This document shows positions 26,484-35,857 of a stretch of DNA of 64,000 nt, one piece after another. The DNA is from Microvirga aerilata (lineage in GTDB: Bacteria > Pseudomonadota > Alphaproteobacteria > Rhizobiales > Beijerinckiaceae). The position numbers and the translations under genes are program-made. The first letter of the stretch is position 1; the number at the start of each line of letters is the position of its first letter. Below the pieces are notes generated by a model. It saw only the letters and a program-made list of their open reading frames with translations, was not told the DNA's origin and made no database searches. The stretch lies in contig NZ_JAEQMY010000001.1 of assembly GCF_016743775.1 (NCBI RefSeq), positions 124,001-188,000 of the forward strand, read 5' to 3'.

Positions 26484-26858
26484 ATGCGCTTCATTCCGAC
26501 GAGCGTGCATGGCGTGATCGACTATATCTGGGGGATCGCGCTGCTCTCGACCCCCTGGCTCCTCGGTTTCGCGGATGTGCCGGCAGCCAAGTGGGTTGCG
26601 GTCGTGTTCGGGGTGGGAGCGATCCTTTACTCCGCCCTGACGGCTTATGAGCTCGGGGTGCTGCGCCTCCTGCCGATGCCCCTCCACCTGATCTTCGACG
26701 GGATCGGAGGATTGGTGCTGGCGGCCTCGCCCTTCCTGTTCGGCTTTGCGGACCGGGTCTACCTCCCGCATGTGCTCTTTGGCCTGTTCTCCGTTGCGGC
26801 GAGCCTTCTGACCCGGATGGAAACAGTGCTGTCCACCGGCCATCGGGAGCCCGCCTGA
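26484..26858 (+). CDS. SPW-repeat small membrane protein (paralogue)
   Basis: 124 residues, four hydrophobic helices and two SPW-type repeats (LSTPWLLGFAD, AASPFLFGFAD). It is a clear paralogue of the 5265-5645 product: same start MRFIPTxVHG, same PMPxHL and GFADxVxxPH positions. ATG 26484 follows the GST-like gene by ten bases. Function unknown; probably part of the same stress-induced transcript. Confidence 0.85.
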   Translation: MRFIPTSVHGVIDYIWGIALLSTPWLLGFADVPAAKWVAVVFGVGAILYSALTAYELGVLRLLPMPLHLIFDGIGGLVLAASPFLFGFADRVYLPHVLFGLFSVAASLLTRMETVLSTGHREPA

Positions 26859-26928
26859 CTACCCAGAATTCGTGTTTGACGACGGGTGCCAAGAGGCGCA
26901 GCATCGTGCTTCCTCGAAGGAGGCGGCC

Positions 26929-27126
26929 ATGTTCGATCAAGTCGTCGAAGTGAGTGAGGCGTTCCGTCAAAGTGCAGCCCAGATGCAGGGATCTCTGCGG
27001 ATGGCCATGAAGGGCTGCCCGGAATGCGGCACGTCCCATATGATCGCGTCACCGGGCCTTGGCATCTGCGCAGATTGCGGATCGAGCCTGAGAGTGCTGC
27101 CAGACCCGCAGGATCCTCACGCATAG
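26929..27126 (+). CDS. Small zinc-ribbon-like protein
   Basis: 65 residues. A helical N-terminal half (FDQVVEVSEAFRQSAAQM) is followed by two CxxC pairs, CPECGTS and CADCGSS, 17 residues apart, which should bind one zinc ion. GAAGGAGG lies seven bases before ATG 26929. The function is not recognised; small zinc ribbons like this often bind nucleic acid or ribosomes. It lies between the SPW gene and the FUSC transporter on the same strand. Confidence 0.68.
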   Translation: MFDQVVEVSEAFRQSAAQMQGSLRMAMKGCPECGTSHMIASPGLGICADCGSSLRVLPDPQDPHA

Positions 27127-27185
27127 GCTCAATCGCCTGGCACCCTTTGCGAACCACCCTTTATGCTCTGCGTTCGGAGAATCGC

Positions 27186-28307
27186 ATGGCATTCCTTGGG
27201 TGGATCGGACGAGCCTGGGACCGGATCGGGCTACGTCCCGCAGATATGAAGCTGGCGTTGCGGGTAACCGTCGCCGGTTTCCTTGCCTTTGTAGTGACGA
27301 AGGTCATCGGCCTGCCGCAGGGATACTGGGCCGTGATTACGGCCGTTGTGGTGACCCAGGCCAGCGTCGGAGGTTCACTCAAGGCCGCCATCGAGCGGTT
27401 CAGCGGCACGCTTGCCGGAGCTGTCTACGGCGGAGTCGTTGCGGCTTTCGTCCCGCATGACTCTCCCGCCGGCTTGGGGCTTGCAATCGTCGTCGCCCTG
27501 CTCCCTCTGGCACTTCTTGCCGCCGTCAGACCAGCCTTCCGGGTTGCGCCCATCACCGCGCTCATCATGCTTCTGCCGCCGACGGGGCAGGCGATCGGCC
27601 CCCTTTTCTCGGCCTTCGACCGCGTGCTGGAGATCACGCTGGGCAACATCGTAGGCCTCATCGTCTCCCTGTTGGTGCTGCCTGCCCGAGCCCACACCCT
27701 GATGACGGAAGCCGCCGCAAAGGTTGTCTCCCTCAATGCGGAGCTGATCTCCCTCTTCATTGACGAACTCACCGCGGGTCCGAAAGGCCGTGAGGCGTTG
27801 CAGCAGCTTCACCCACGAATCCGCGCGGCCCTGAAGAAGGCGGAAGCCGCCGCCGATGAAGCGGCGCGGGAGCGCCGAAGCCACCTGACCGATGCCGCCG
27901 ATCCGGAGCCCCTCATCCGCACGCTCTACCGGGTGCGCCACGATCTCGTGATGATCGGCCGCGCCGCGTCGAGCCCTCTGCCCGCACCGATCCTGGAGAG
28001 GCTAGGACCGACGCTGACCGTCCTGCATGAAAGAACTCGGGAATTGCTCTTAGGGCTGGCGCAGGCTCTTCAGCATCGTAAGCCACCTCCGGATCCAGGT
28101 GCTTTCCAGGCCGCTTTTCATGCCTTCATCGGCGCCACGGAAGCTCTCAGGTCAGATGTCCTGATGCAAAAGCTGCCCGGCGAGACCTTCGGGCAGGTCT
28201 TTGCCCTGGGCTTTGCCTTCGAGCAGTTCAAGAAGGACCTTGGCGATCTGCTGGCACGCACCGAGGAGCTGGCGCTGCGGAGCACTCCTGAAGCTTCGGA
28301 GCGTTGA
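27186..28307 (+). CDS. FUSC family inner-membrane transporter
   Basis: 373 residues of the fusaric-acid-resistance / aromatic-acid-exporter family. The first 200 residues contain about six hydrophobic helices, including LPQGYWAVITAVVVTQASVG, the typical FUSC segment, and a cytoplasmic C-terminal helical domain follows. No periplasmic adaptor or outer-membrane partner lies next to it. ATG 27186 has CGGAG upstream. Substrate unknown; aromatic acids are the usual inference. Confidence 0.85.
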   Translation: MAFLGWIGRAWDRIGLRPADMKLALRVTVAGFLAFVVTKVIGLPQGYWAVITAVVVTQASVGGSLKAAIERFSGTLAGAVYGGVVAAFVPHDSPAGLGLAIVVALLPLALLAAVRPAFRVAPITALIMLLPPTGQAIGPLFSAFDRVLEITLGNIVGLIVSLLVLPARAHTLMTEAAAKVVSLNAELISLFIDELTAGPKGREALQQLHPRIRAALKKAEAAADEAARERRSHLTDAADPEPLIRTLYRVRHDLVMIGRAASSPLPAPILERLGPTLTVLHERTRELLLGLAQALQHRKPPPDPGAFQAAFHAFIGATEALRSDVLMQKLPGETFGQVFALGFAFEQFKKDLGDLLARTEELALRSTPEASER

Positions 28308-28342
28308 CCTTGCCGGCAGCACGCCATTCCAGGCTGGCACGC

Positions 28343-29161
28343 ATGTGGTTTGTTTATCTAATTCTCGGCATCAGCCTCCTCTACGCCGCCCTGGTCTCGG
28401 TGGCAGCGCTGTCGCAAACCCGGATGCTGTTTCCGGCACAGATGGCAGCGGCCAACCGGCCCAACCTGCCGCCGTCGGCCGAACGGCTGGAGCTGACAAC
28501 AGCCGATGGCGTGCGCCTCATCGGCGTGCGGCTCGGCAGCCGGTCGGACCTGAAGCCCGCGCTGCTCGGGTTCGGGGGCAATGCGTGGAATGCGGAGGCC
28601 ATGGGGCTGTATCTCCATGGCCTCTTTCCGGATCACGAGGTGATCGCGTTTCATTACCGTGGCTATCCGCCGAGCGGCGGCCAGCCGAGCGCAAAGGCCC
28701 TGCTCGAGGACTCGCTGGCGATCTTCGACCGCCTGCAGCAGGAACCCGCCCGAAGGGTCGTCGCCGTCGGCTTCAGCATCGGCAGCGGGGTGGCTGCCTA
28801 TCTGGCCCGCCATCGCCCCGTGGACGGCCTCGTGCTGGTCACACCCTTCGACTCGCTGAAGGCCCTCGCCCGCGAACATTTTCCATGGGCGCCCACCGGA
28901 TTGCTCCTGCGGCACCACATGCCGACCATCGACCTTGTGAAGGATCAACGGACATCGACCGCTCTGATCGCAGCAGGCCGCGACACCATCGTGCCGCCTC
29001 GGCGCACGGAGCCATTGCGCACGGCAATCCCCAACCTCGTTCTCGACCGCACCGTCGCCGAGGCAGGCCATAACGATCTGTACGGTCATCCCGCCTTCGC
29101 AGCCGCCATGCGCGAAGCGCTGGGGAGGTTTGAAGCGCCTGCGCCGCAGCAGCGCCCGTGA
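28343..29161 (+). CDS. Membrane-anchored alpha/beta hydrolase
   Basis: 272 residues. An N-terminal hydrophobic helix (MWFVYLILGISLLYAALVS) anchors or exports the protein. The hydrolase core has the nucleophile elbow VVAVGFSIGSGVA, the acid in AAGRDTIVPP and the histidine in EAGHNDLYGH, giving a complete Ser-Asp-His triad. It resembles the ABHD13/BEM46 subgroup of membrane serine hydrolases. Its start overlaps no gene, 35 bp after the FUSC stop; a TTG at 28304 is the alternative. Confidence 0.85.
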   Translation: MWFVYLILGISLLYAALVSVAALSQTRMLFPAQMAAANRPNLPPSAERLELTTADGVRLIGVRLGSRSDLKPALLGFGGNAWNAEAMGLYLHGLFPDHEVIAFHYRGYPPSGGQPSAKALLEDSLAIFDRLQQEPARRVVAVGFSIGSGVAAYLARHRPVDGLVLVTPFDSLKALAREHFPWAPTGLLLRHHMPTIDLVKDQRTSTALIAAGRDTIVPPRRTEPLRTAIPNLVLDRTVAEAGHNDLYGHPAFAAAMREALGRFEAPAPQQRP

Positions 29162-29186
29162 AAAGGCCCTCACCGGGCGGCGGCCG

Positions 29187-31031
29187 TCACCCCTCGTAAA
29201 GCGGCACGAGCTCCATTTCCGGCACCAGAACCAGGCCCTTGTCGGTGATGCGGATCTCCGGGATCACGGAAAGCGGGATCAGGTTGAAACCCATATAGGG
29301 GATCTTGCAGCCCGCCCTTTCCCAGGCTGCCTTCAAGGCTTGCGTCTCGGCCGCCACCTCGGTCACGCGCTTGTCGGAGAGAAGACCGGCGATCGGGAGC
29401 GCGACCATGGCGACGACCTTGCCGCCATCGACGAGGCAAACGCCGCCTTGGGCTTCGATGAGCGTATCGAGGGCAACCCGCATGTCGGCCTCGTTCGTGC
29501 CGGCGACGATGACGTTGTGGGAGTCGTGCCCGACGCTGCTGGCGACGGCGCCGCTTTTGAGCCCGAAATCCTTGAGCAGACCATGGGCCACACCCCCGGT
29601 GCGGCCGTGACGCTCGATGACGGTGACGAAGGTCAGATCGTTCTTGGAGAGCAAAGCCTCCCAGCTCTCCTCCTTGTCCAGTTGAACCTTGTCGTGGAAC
29701 AGCACGATGCCCGGCAGGGCAACGCGGATCACATTGGCCGTGCAGGATTCCGTCGGCAGTTCCGGGATCAGCTTCGGCACCTGGGGGATATGGACCGTGC
29801 GGTAGGCTTCGTCCGGATAGCGGTAGCGGTTGGAGAGCGCCCCATCGAGAACCGGCGTGATCCGCTTGTTCTCGACCACGAGCTCGCCGCCGTACCAGGT
29901 GTTCTGCACCTCCAGCTCATCGTTGAGCAGCACCACGTCGGCCCGGCGTCCGCCGCCGAGGCCGCCGATCTCGCCTTCCATGGCAAAGCGGGTGGCCGGA
30001 TGAAGCGAGCCCATGCTCCACGCCTGCTCGCGGCTCATCCCGGCGCGGCGCGCCTCTCGGGTCACCCAGTCCATGCCGAACATCATGAGGTCGTCAGCAT
30101 CCCGGTCGTCGGTGCACACGCAAATGCGCTTGTGGGACGAGCCCAGCTCCGTGATGGTCTTGATGGCCTCCGGCAGGGAGTGCCATGGGGTCGTAGGCGG
30201 ACCGCCGCGCAGGAAGATCCAGACGCCCGCGTCGAGCAGATCGTCCGCGATGTCCCTGTCGATGGCTTCGTGGGTGTCGGTGACGCCGCTTGCCGCATAG
30301 GCCGCGACGAACTCGCGGCCATAGATGTGCCCCGAGATCGGCTTGCCGCGCTCCAGGGCCGCGGCCAGGATCGCATGGCTGCGCTCGTCGCCCATTGTGA
30401 CGGGCACGAAATCCATCTTCTCGCCGAGCGCCGCTGCTTCCGGCCAGCTGTCGAAGAGGGCTGCGATCTTTTCAGGCGTCAGGTCGCCACCGGCGGTTTC
30501 CAGCTCCGGCGAGGTTGCCGGCACCGTGCTGGGCACGGTGAGGAAAATGGAAAGCGGCGCGTGACGGGCATCCTCCAGCATCATCTCGATGCCGGCGGCG
30601 TCCATCACGTTGCCGATCTCGTGGCTGTCGCAGAAGATCGTCGTCGTGCCGTTGAGCAACGCCGCCTCCGCATAGGCGCAGGCCGTGATCATGCTGCTTT
30701 CGATATGGATGTGCGGATCGACCAGGCCGGGCGCAATGATGCCGCCCTTCGCGTCATAGACCCTGCCCGGCGTTCCCTTCACCTGCCTATGGGAGCCGGC
30801 CGACTTGACGGCCGCAATGCGCCCGCCCGCAATCCAGATCTCCCGCTCGGGCGCGATGCGCTCGCTGTAGGTGGAGAGCACCCGAGCACCCGTGATCACC
30901 AGATCGGCGGGAGCACGGCCCGAGGCCACATCCGCCAGCCGCCGGGTCATGGTCGATAGGGGAGCCACGGAAAAGCGGGTCAACGCTGTCTTGGAAGGCT
31001 GCGATGGTGTGCGATGGTCCATGTCCCTCAT
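29187..31031 (-). CDS. ade: Adenine deaminase
   Basis: Converts adenine to hypoxanthine in purine salvage. The 614-residue amidohydrolase has the metal motif [30 protein letters not shown] and the [11 protein letters not shown] aspartate region, then the adenine-deaminase C-terminal domain ([12 protein letters not shown]). ATG 31031 is chosen, with ATG 31022 nearly as good; the upstream extension is not family-like. It stands alone, converging with the alpha/beta hydrolase gene. Confidence 0.95.
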   Translation of the reverse strand: MRDMDHRTPSQPSKTALTRFSVAPLSTMTRRLADVASGRAPADLVITGARVLSTYSERIAPEREIWIAGGRIAAVKSAGSHRQVKGTPGRVYDAKGGIIAPGLVDPHIHIESSMITACAYAEAALLNGTTTIFCDSHEIGNVMDAAGIEMMLEDARHAPLSIFLTVPSTVPATSPELETAGGDLTPEKIAALFDSWPEAAALGEKMDFVPVTMGDERSHAILAAALERGKPISGHIYGREFVAAYAASGVTDTHEAIDRDIADDLLDAGVWIFLRGGPPTTPWHSLPEAIKTITELGSSHKRICVCTDDRDADDLMMFGMDWVTREARRAGMSREQAWSMGSLHPATRFAMEGEIGGLGGGRRADVVLLNDELEVQNTWYGGELVVENKRITPVLDGALSNRYRYPDEAYRTVHIPQVPKLIPELPTESCTANVIRVALPGIVLFHDKVQLDKEESWEALLSKNDLTFVTVIERHGRTGGVAHGLLKDFGLKSGAVASSVGHDSHNVIVAGTNEADMRVALDTLIEAQGGVCLVDGGKVVAMVALPIAGLLSDKRVTEVAAETQALKAAWERAGCKIPYMGFNLIPLSVIPEIRITDKGLVLVPEMELVPLYEG

Positions 31032-31222
31032 CCCGTTTGGAAAGTGTTTTCCTAACGTAGCAGGGCAGGACAGCAACCGCACCTTGGATCATGCCGGCAG
31101 CGGCAGTTTCCTTGACGGCATGCCTGTCTTATGGCCAAGCTTGGGGTGTACGAGATGTTTGACTGACTCGAACGGACATGACGAAAGTTCTTCAATGCTT
31201 CCCGCGCGCAACCCAGGCAAAT

Positions 31223-31243
31223 AAAAAGGCGCCTTGCGGCGCC
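31223..31243 (-). terminator. Rho-independent terminator of the candidate small RNA
   Basis: GGCGCC, GCAA tetraloop, GGCGCC, then TTTTT on the minus strand. Confidence 0.85.
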
Positions 31244-31394
31244 ATGCTTGGAAAATGAAGTTTGGTGGCCAGCTGGGGGCAGTGTTGAGGAGGCAACGAT
31301 CTGCCCCCAAGCTGGCCGAGCCCCCGAAGTCCCAGGAGATGCGGCGGACCTGAGCATCCGTAGGGCATTTCTTCCGCTCGTGGCGGATACTTGA
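31223..31394 (-). ncRNA. Candidate trans-acting small RNA with CCTCCT (anti-Shine-Dalgarno) loop
   Basis: On the minus strand a 15-16 bp stem (GGCCAGCTTGGGGGCAG at 31301-31317 with CTGCCCCCAGCTGGCC at 31267-31282, one T bulged) carries an apical GTTG-CCTCCT-CAAC hairpin with the loop at 31288-31293. A terminator GGCGCC-GCAA-GGCGCC-TTTTT ends it at 31223-31243. A 5' TCCGC/GCGGA hairpin lies near 31374-31388 and a TATACG -10-like box at 31401-31406. CU-rich loops complementary to ribosome binding sites are typical of alphaproteobacterial small RNAs such as the alpha-r14/suhB-like family, which this resembles from memory. The 5' end is an estimate. Confidence 0.72.
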
Positions 31395-31541
31395 GTTGAA
31401 CGTATAGGAAACATTTGGCGATGCAAGCGCCCTTGTGGCCAAAAAGCGGCATTTTCCCAAAAAAGTTAAAGCCAAGTGTTGTCAAAGAGATGAATCGTTC
31501 TCCTGACGTTAGGTTTTAGCCAGGTAAATATTCCGGCCAAG

Positions 31542-31925
31542 CTAAGAGGAAGCGTTGTCGGCCTCAAGGTATGTCTTGACCGTGGCGATGAACTTGGCCA
31601 CGGAAATGGGCTTGGACATGTAGGCCTCGCAGCCCCCTTCCCGGATCCTCTCCTCGTCGCCCTTCATGGCAAAGGCCGTGATGGCGATCACGGGAATGGA
31701 CTTCAGCTCCTCATCCGCCTTCAGCCAGCGGGTCACCTCGAGGCCTGAGACCTCGGGAAGCTGGATGTCCATGAGGATCAGGTCAGGCTTATGGGCCCGG
31801 GCCAGCTCCATGGCCTCGATGCCATGGCTGGTCTTCAAGGTCGCGTAGCCATGAGCCTCAAGGAGGTCGTTGAAGAGCTTCATGTTGAGTTCGTTGTCCT
31901 CAACGATGAGCACCGTCTTCTTCAT
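31542..31925 (-). CDS. divK: Cell-cycle response regulator DivK
   Basis: Single-domain response regulator of 127 residues. Its start [23 protein letters not shown] and the phospho-acceptor [16 protein letters not shown], followed by [16 protein letters not shown] and AYMSKPISV, match DivK closely. DivK works with DivJ/PleC/DivL to control CtrA phosphorylation and asymmetric division. It is divergent from DUF3572 and dinB. PleD, its neighbour in Caulobacter, is absent here. Confidence 0.92.
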   Translation of the reverse strand: MKKTVLIVEDNELNMKLFNDLLEAHGYATLKTSHGIEAMELARAHKPDLILMDIQLPEVSGLEVTRWLKADEELKSIPVIAITAFAMKGDEERIREGGCEAYMSKPISVAKFIATVKTYLEADNASS

Positions 31926-32025
31926 TGCCGCTATCCCGGGGCCCAAAAACGCACTTCACCGGCCCAATTATTCATCTGATGATATAGGTAGGTCTAAACC
32001 TATTGATGAAATGCAAACTGACAGC

Positions 32026-32316
32026 ATGAACACTCCCTTAAAAAGAGTTACCCGCGAAGAGGCCGAAAATGTCGCACTCCAGGCTTTCTCGTTCATCATG
32101 AGCGACGAAGAGCGCCTGGGCCGCTTCCTTGCGGTGTCGGGGCTTGGCCCCGACACCATTCGTTCGGCGGCCTCGTCTCCAGGCTTCTTTGCCGGCATCC
32201 TCGACTACGTCGCCTCGGACGAGCCGCTGCTGATCGCCCTGGCCAAGGAAATGAACACCAAGCCTGAATACATCATGCAGGCCCACTGGAGCCTTTCTCC
32301 GTCCGAGTTCGAATAG
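32026..32316 (+). CDS. DUF3572 family protein
   Basis: 96 residues, all helical, matching the small DUF3572 family found beside divK and dinB in many Hyphomicrobiales: [36 protein letters not shown] and a C-terminal helix. No function is known. ATG 32026 gives the usual N terminus; ATG 32011 adds five residues. dinB follows after 29 bp on the same strand. Confidence 0.85.
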   Translation: MNTPLKRVTREEAENVALQAFSFIMSDEERLGRFLAVSGLGPDTIRSAASSPGFFAGILDYVASDEPLLIALAKEMNTKPEYIMQAHWSLSPSEFE

Positions 32317-32345
32317 CCAAGCCGCCTTCTGAGCCCAGCCGTTCC

Positions 32346-33620
32346 ATGAGCGAAGCGCCCTTCTGCCGCGATTGCCTCACCCCCGCCGCCTGGCGCGGGG
32401 CAGACAGGTGCGCGGCCTGCGGGTCCCCTCGCCTGCTGCGGCACAAGGAGCGCGATGGCCTCTCCATCGCCCATGTGGACTGCGACGCCTTCTTCGCGGC
32501 GGTGGAGAAGCGCGACGAGCCGAGCTTAGCGGACAAGCCGGTGATCATCGGCGGCGGCAAGCGCGGGGTTGTCTCGACGGCCTGCTACGTGGCGCGCACC
32601 TATGGGGTGCGCTCCGCCATGCCCATGTTCCAGGCCCTCAAGCTGTGCCCCCACGCTGTGGTCATCAAGCCGAACGGAGACAAGTACAGCAAGGCCGGGC
32701 GCGAGGTGCGCCAGCTCATGCGGGAGCTCACGCCGCTGGTCGAGCCGGTCTCCATCGACGAGGCCTTCCTGGACCTGACCGGCACGGAGCGCCTGCACCA
32801 CGGCAGCCCTGCCCTGACGCTCGCCCGATTCGCCCATAAGGTCGAGAACGAGATCGGGATCAGCATCTCGGTCGGGCTCTCCTACAACAAGTTCCTGGCC
32901 AAGATCGCCTCGGATCTCCACAAGCCTCGCGGCTTTTCCATCATCGGCCGTGAGGAGGCCGCCGATTTCCTCGCCGACAAGCCGGTCGGGATCATCCCGG
33001 GCATCGGCGCCTCAGCCCAGGCACGCCTTGCCAAGGTGGGCGTGACGCAGATCGCGCACCTGCGGGACGTGCCGTTGAAGCTCCTTTTCGAGGCGCTCGG
33101 CCGCGACTCGCAGCGCCTGTCCCGTCTGGCCTGGGGCGAGGACCGCCGGGCTGTCACCCCGGAGCGGGAGACCAAGAGCGTCTCGGCGGAGACAACCTTC
33201 GAGACGGACCTCCGCTCCTTCGAGGATCTCGAGCCGATCCTGTGGCGGCTGTCGGAAAAGGTCTCCCGGCGCCTCAAGGCCGCGGGCCTTGCCGGACGCA
33301 GCGTAACCCTGAAGCTCAAGGACAAAGAGTTCCGGCTCCTGACCCGGACCCGGTCGGGCCTCGCTCCAACCCAGCTCGCTGTCCGCTTGTTCGACCCCGC
33401 GCGGCAGCTCCTGAGGGCGTCCTGCGACGGGACGGCGTTTCGCCTCATTGGGATCGGTGCGGCCGATCTCTGCGATGGGGCGGACGCGGACAAGGGCGAC
33501 CTCGCGGATCAGACGGTGGTGCGGCAGGCCCACATGGAGGCCGCGATCGACAAGATCCGCGAGAAGTTCGGCGCCAACGCCGTGCAGAAGGGAATCGTGC
33601 TGCGCAAGCCTCAGCGCTGA
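32346..33620 (+). CDS. dinB: DNA polymerase IV with N-terminal zinc motif
   Basis: Y-family translesion polymerase, 424 residues. The catalytic acids are in [14 protein letters not shown] and [12 protein letters not shown], the fingers in [14 protein letters not shown], and the thumb and little-finger regions follow. In front of the polymerase core are about 38 extra residues with [20 protein letters not shown], two CxxC pairs that look like a zinc ribbon. The usual C-terminal beta-clamp motif is not obvious. The stop overlaps the convergent eipB by ten bp. Confidence 0.94.
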   Translation: MSEAPFCRDCLTPAAWRGADRCAACGSPRLLRHKERDGLSIAHVDCDAFFAAVEKRDEPSLADKPVIIGGGKRGVVSTACYVARTYGVRSAMPMFQALKLCPHAVVIKPNGDKYSKAGREVRQLMRELTPLVEPVSIDEAFLDLTGTERLHHGSPALTLARFAHKVENEIGISISVGLSYNKFLAKIASDLHKPRGFSIIGREEAADFLADKPVGIIPGIGASAQARLAKVGVTQIAHLRDVPLKLLFEALGRDSQRLSRLAWGEDRRAVTPERETKSVSAETTFETDLRSFEDLEPILWRLSEKVSRRLKAAGLAGRSVTLKLKDKEFRLLTRTRSGLAPTQLAVRLFDPARQLLRASCDGTAFRLIGIGAADLCDGADADKGDLADQTVVRQAHMEAAIDKIREKFGANAVQKGIVLRKPQR

Positions 33621-34450
33621 CAGGGGCTCGGCGCCTGCACGTCCAAGCTCTTCAGATCGCCCTTCAGGGCGAAGTCGCCGTAATCGAGCTTCAGGGCGCG
33701 GCTGATGCCATTCTCATAAAGCTCGAAGGAAATCGTGTAGACCGGAACGCGGTCCGCGGTCCCTTCCTCGTAATAGCTGATCGTCACCGGCCAGCGCGGC
33801 ACGGAGGCAAGGCTCTCCTGCCGGGCAGGGTCCTCCAGGGAGGCCGCCGCCGCACCCGGCTCGATCTTTCGGCCGATCAGGCCCAAGGTGTCATAAACCT
33901 TGTCGCCCTTGTTCGACCCGTCATAGACCTTCACGGCCAGGGTCGTATCACCGCGGCGGCCCGCTTCGATCAAACGTTTCAGGTGCTCGGTCGGAAAGAC
34001 GGTCTCGCCGTTGGACGCGAAGGCTGCTCTCTTTGGCTGCTTGAGGTCAACGTTCAGCGTTCCCTGGGGCGTGAGCTTGGCATCGCCATCCACCTCCCCG
34101 TCCTTGATCAGTCCCTGGCGCAGGGATGTGCTTTTGAAATGCATGGAGCGGCCATCGCCCGTCTCGTAAGTCGCCGTCTGGATATCGACGGTGTTGGAGC
34201 CCGACTCACTGCTGTTCAGGATCGTGACCTGACGGTACTTGAGGGTGTAGCCGTCGCAGGCATCGCCACCGAACTCCATGGCGATGCGCCCTCTGGCGTT
34301 CTCGACCCCATTGGAGTTGCCTGCGCGCAGAAGCGAGAGGTCGTAGACCGCCCTGTGAGGCGCGAGTTGAACCGAGGGCTTCGCCGTCTCCGCTAAAGCC
34401 GGCATCAGCAAGACGATGGAAAGGCCCGAGGCCACAGCAAGGAAACGCAT
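33611..34450 (-). CDS. eipB: EipB family periplasmic protein (DUF1849)
   Basis: 279 residues with a signal peptide ([20 protein letters not shown], cleavage after AET or LAE). The mature part matches DUF1849: [28 protein letters not shown], and a C-terminal cysteine in APSPCQR that can pair with the one in GDACDG. Brucella EipB is a beta-spiral periplasmic protein needed for envelope integrity, with just such a disulfide. GGGAGAAGAG precedes ATG 34450. Confidence 0.88.
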   Translation of the reverse strand: MRFLAVASGLSIVLLMPALAETAKPSVQLAPHRAVYDLSLLRAGNSNGVENARGRIAMEFGGDACDGYTLKYRQVTILNSSESGSNTVDIQTATYETGDGRSMHFKSTSLRQGLIKDGEVDGDAKLTPQGTLNVDLKQPKRAAFASNGETVFPTEHLKRLIEAGRRGDTTLAVKVYDGSNKGDKVYDTLGLIGRKIEPGAAAASLEDPARQESLASVPRWPVTISYYEEGTADRVPVYTISFELYENGISRALKLDYGDFALKGDLKSLDVQAPSPCQR

Positions 34451-34575
34451 CTCTTCTCCCGATCCCACGGTTGCCAAGATAGGTGTGTCCTGCGGACAGG
34501 GCAATGTTCCCGCTTGCGTCCTTCCGGCTCATCCGCCACTACTCCTTCTGGATTAAGTGACAAACCGAGGCTTTC

Positions 34576-35046
34576 ATGAGCGCAGTCGACAAGAAACTTC
34601 AGGACCTTGGCATCACCTTGCCGACACCGGCCGCACCGGTTGCAAACTACGTTCCTTTCGTGCGGACCGGGAACCTGATCGTCATTTCCGGGCAGCTCTG
34701 CCTCAGCCTCGACGGCAAGCTGGCCGACGGCCATAAGGGCAAGCTCGGGGCAGATATCTCTCCCGAGACCGGCCAGGAGGCCGCCCGGCTGTGTGCGATC
34801 AACCTCCTCGCCCAGCTCAAGGCCGCCGTCGGCGATCTCGATAAGGTGGTGCGCTGCGTGCGCCTCGGCGGCTTCATCAACGCCGTGCCGACCTTCGCGG
34901 CTCTCGCCCCCGTCATGAACGGCGCCTCGGACCTGATGGTCGAGGTCCTCGGCGATGCGGGCCGTCACGCCCGCTCCACGGTCGGCGTGGCCGAACTGCC
35001 GCTCGATGCCTGTGTCGAAGTCGAAGGGATGTTCGAAGTCCAATGA
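34576..35046 (+). CDS. RidA family protein
   Basis: 156-residue YjgF/YER057c/UK114 protein. These trimers hydrolyse reactive enamines and imines from PLP enzymes. The body shows NLIVISGQLCLSLDGKL, AINLLAQLKAAVGDLDKVVRCVRLGGF and ARSTVGVAELPLDACVEVEG; the last segment holds the conserved arginine and the C-terminal glutamate. This is the longer subfamily of about 150 residues. Its stop overlaps the next gene (ATGA), so it is coupled to the GDPD gene. Confidence 0.92.
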   Translation: MSAVDKKLQDLGITLPTPAAPVANYVPFVRTGNLIVISGQLCLSLDGKLADGHKGKLGADISPETGQEAARLCAINLLAQLKAAVGDLDKVVRCVRLGGFINAVPTFAALAPVMNGASDLMVEVLGDAGRHARSTVGVAELPLDACVEVEGMFEVQ

Positions 35047-35795
35047 GCACGCCGAGCTGGCTTGTCGCGAAGCCCATCGCCCATCGCGGCCTTCACAACA
35101 AGGCGAACGGCGTCATCGAGAACACTCTCTCGGCCGCGGAAGCCGGCGTAGAGCGCGGTTTTCCCATCGAGCTCGACGTGCAGCTGACCGCAGATCACGA
35201 AGCCGTCGTGTTCCACGATTTCGAGCTGGAGCGCCTGACCGGAGAGACCGGCCGCGTCGCCGAGCGGAATCTGTCCGACCTGACCGGGATCGACATCTCC
35301 GGAGCCAAGGCGGGAGACAAGATTCCGTCGCTGACGCAGTTCCTCGATACGGTTGCCGGGCGGGTGCCGCTTGTGGTCGAGATCAAGAGCAAGTTCGACG
35401 GCAACATGACCCTGACGAAGCGGACCGTGGAAATCCTGAACGACTACAGCGGTCCGTTCGTGATCAAGTCCTTCGATCCCCAGATCGTCGCGACCCTGCG
35501 CTCCATCGCGCCGAGCATCACGCGCGGCATCATCGGCGAGCTGGAATATGCCTCAAAGGCCGACAGCTTCATGACAGACGAGCTGCGGCACAGGCTCTCG
35601 AACCTGCTGCATTTCGAAGAGTCCCAGCCGCAGTTCGTGTCCTGGAAGGTGAATAACCTGCCTTGCGCCGCCCCGTATTTGGCAAAGGCCATCGGCAACC
35701 TGCCCCTGATGGCATGGACCGTGCGCAATCCCGAGGATCGCGCCCGAGCGGAGCAGCATGCGGACCAGATGGTGTTCGAGGGCTTCCTGCCCTGA
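35043..35795 (+). CDS. Glycerophosphodiester phosphodiesterase
   Basis: 250-residue TIM-barrel GDPD that hydrolyses deacylated phospholipids to glycerol-3-phosphate. It has the catalytic histidine in PIAHRGLHNKANGVIENT, the ELDVQLTADHEAVVFHDFEL metal and second-histidine segment, and the C-terminal WTVRNPEDRARAEQHADQMVFEGF. No signal peptide, so it is cytosolic. Translationally coupled to the RidA gene, a pairing whose logic is unclear. Confidence 0.93.
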   Translation: MSTPSWLVAKPIAHRGLHNKANGVIENTLSAAEAGVERGFPIELDVQLTADHEAVVFHDFELERLTGETGRVAERNLSDLTGIDISGAKAGDKIPSLTQFLDTVAGRVPLVVEIKSKFDGNMTLTKRTVEILNDYSGPFVIKSFDPQIVATLRSIAPSITRGIIGELEYASKADSFMTDELRHRLSNLLHFEESQPQFVSWKVNNLPCAAPYLAKAIGNLPLMAWTVRNPEDRARAEQHADQMVFEGFLP

Positions 35796-35857
35796 CGGTT
35801 GCAAGGATCTCGCCGAGTGATTAGCTCTTTGTCCAAACGGCGAGATCCTTCCATCCA

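Noticed and set aside
27150-27174. CGAAC-N16-CGTT before the FUSC gene
   Set aside because: One mismatch, and it would place the transcription start downstream of the apparent ribosome site of that gene.
29130-30959. 609-codon plus-strand frame opposite ade
   Set aside because: Antisense to adenine deaminase; no domain content.
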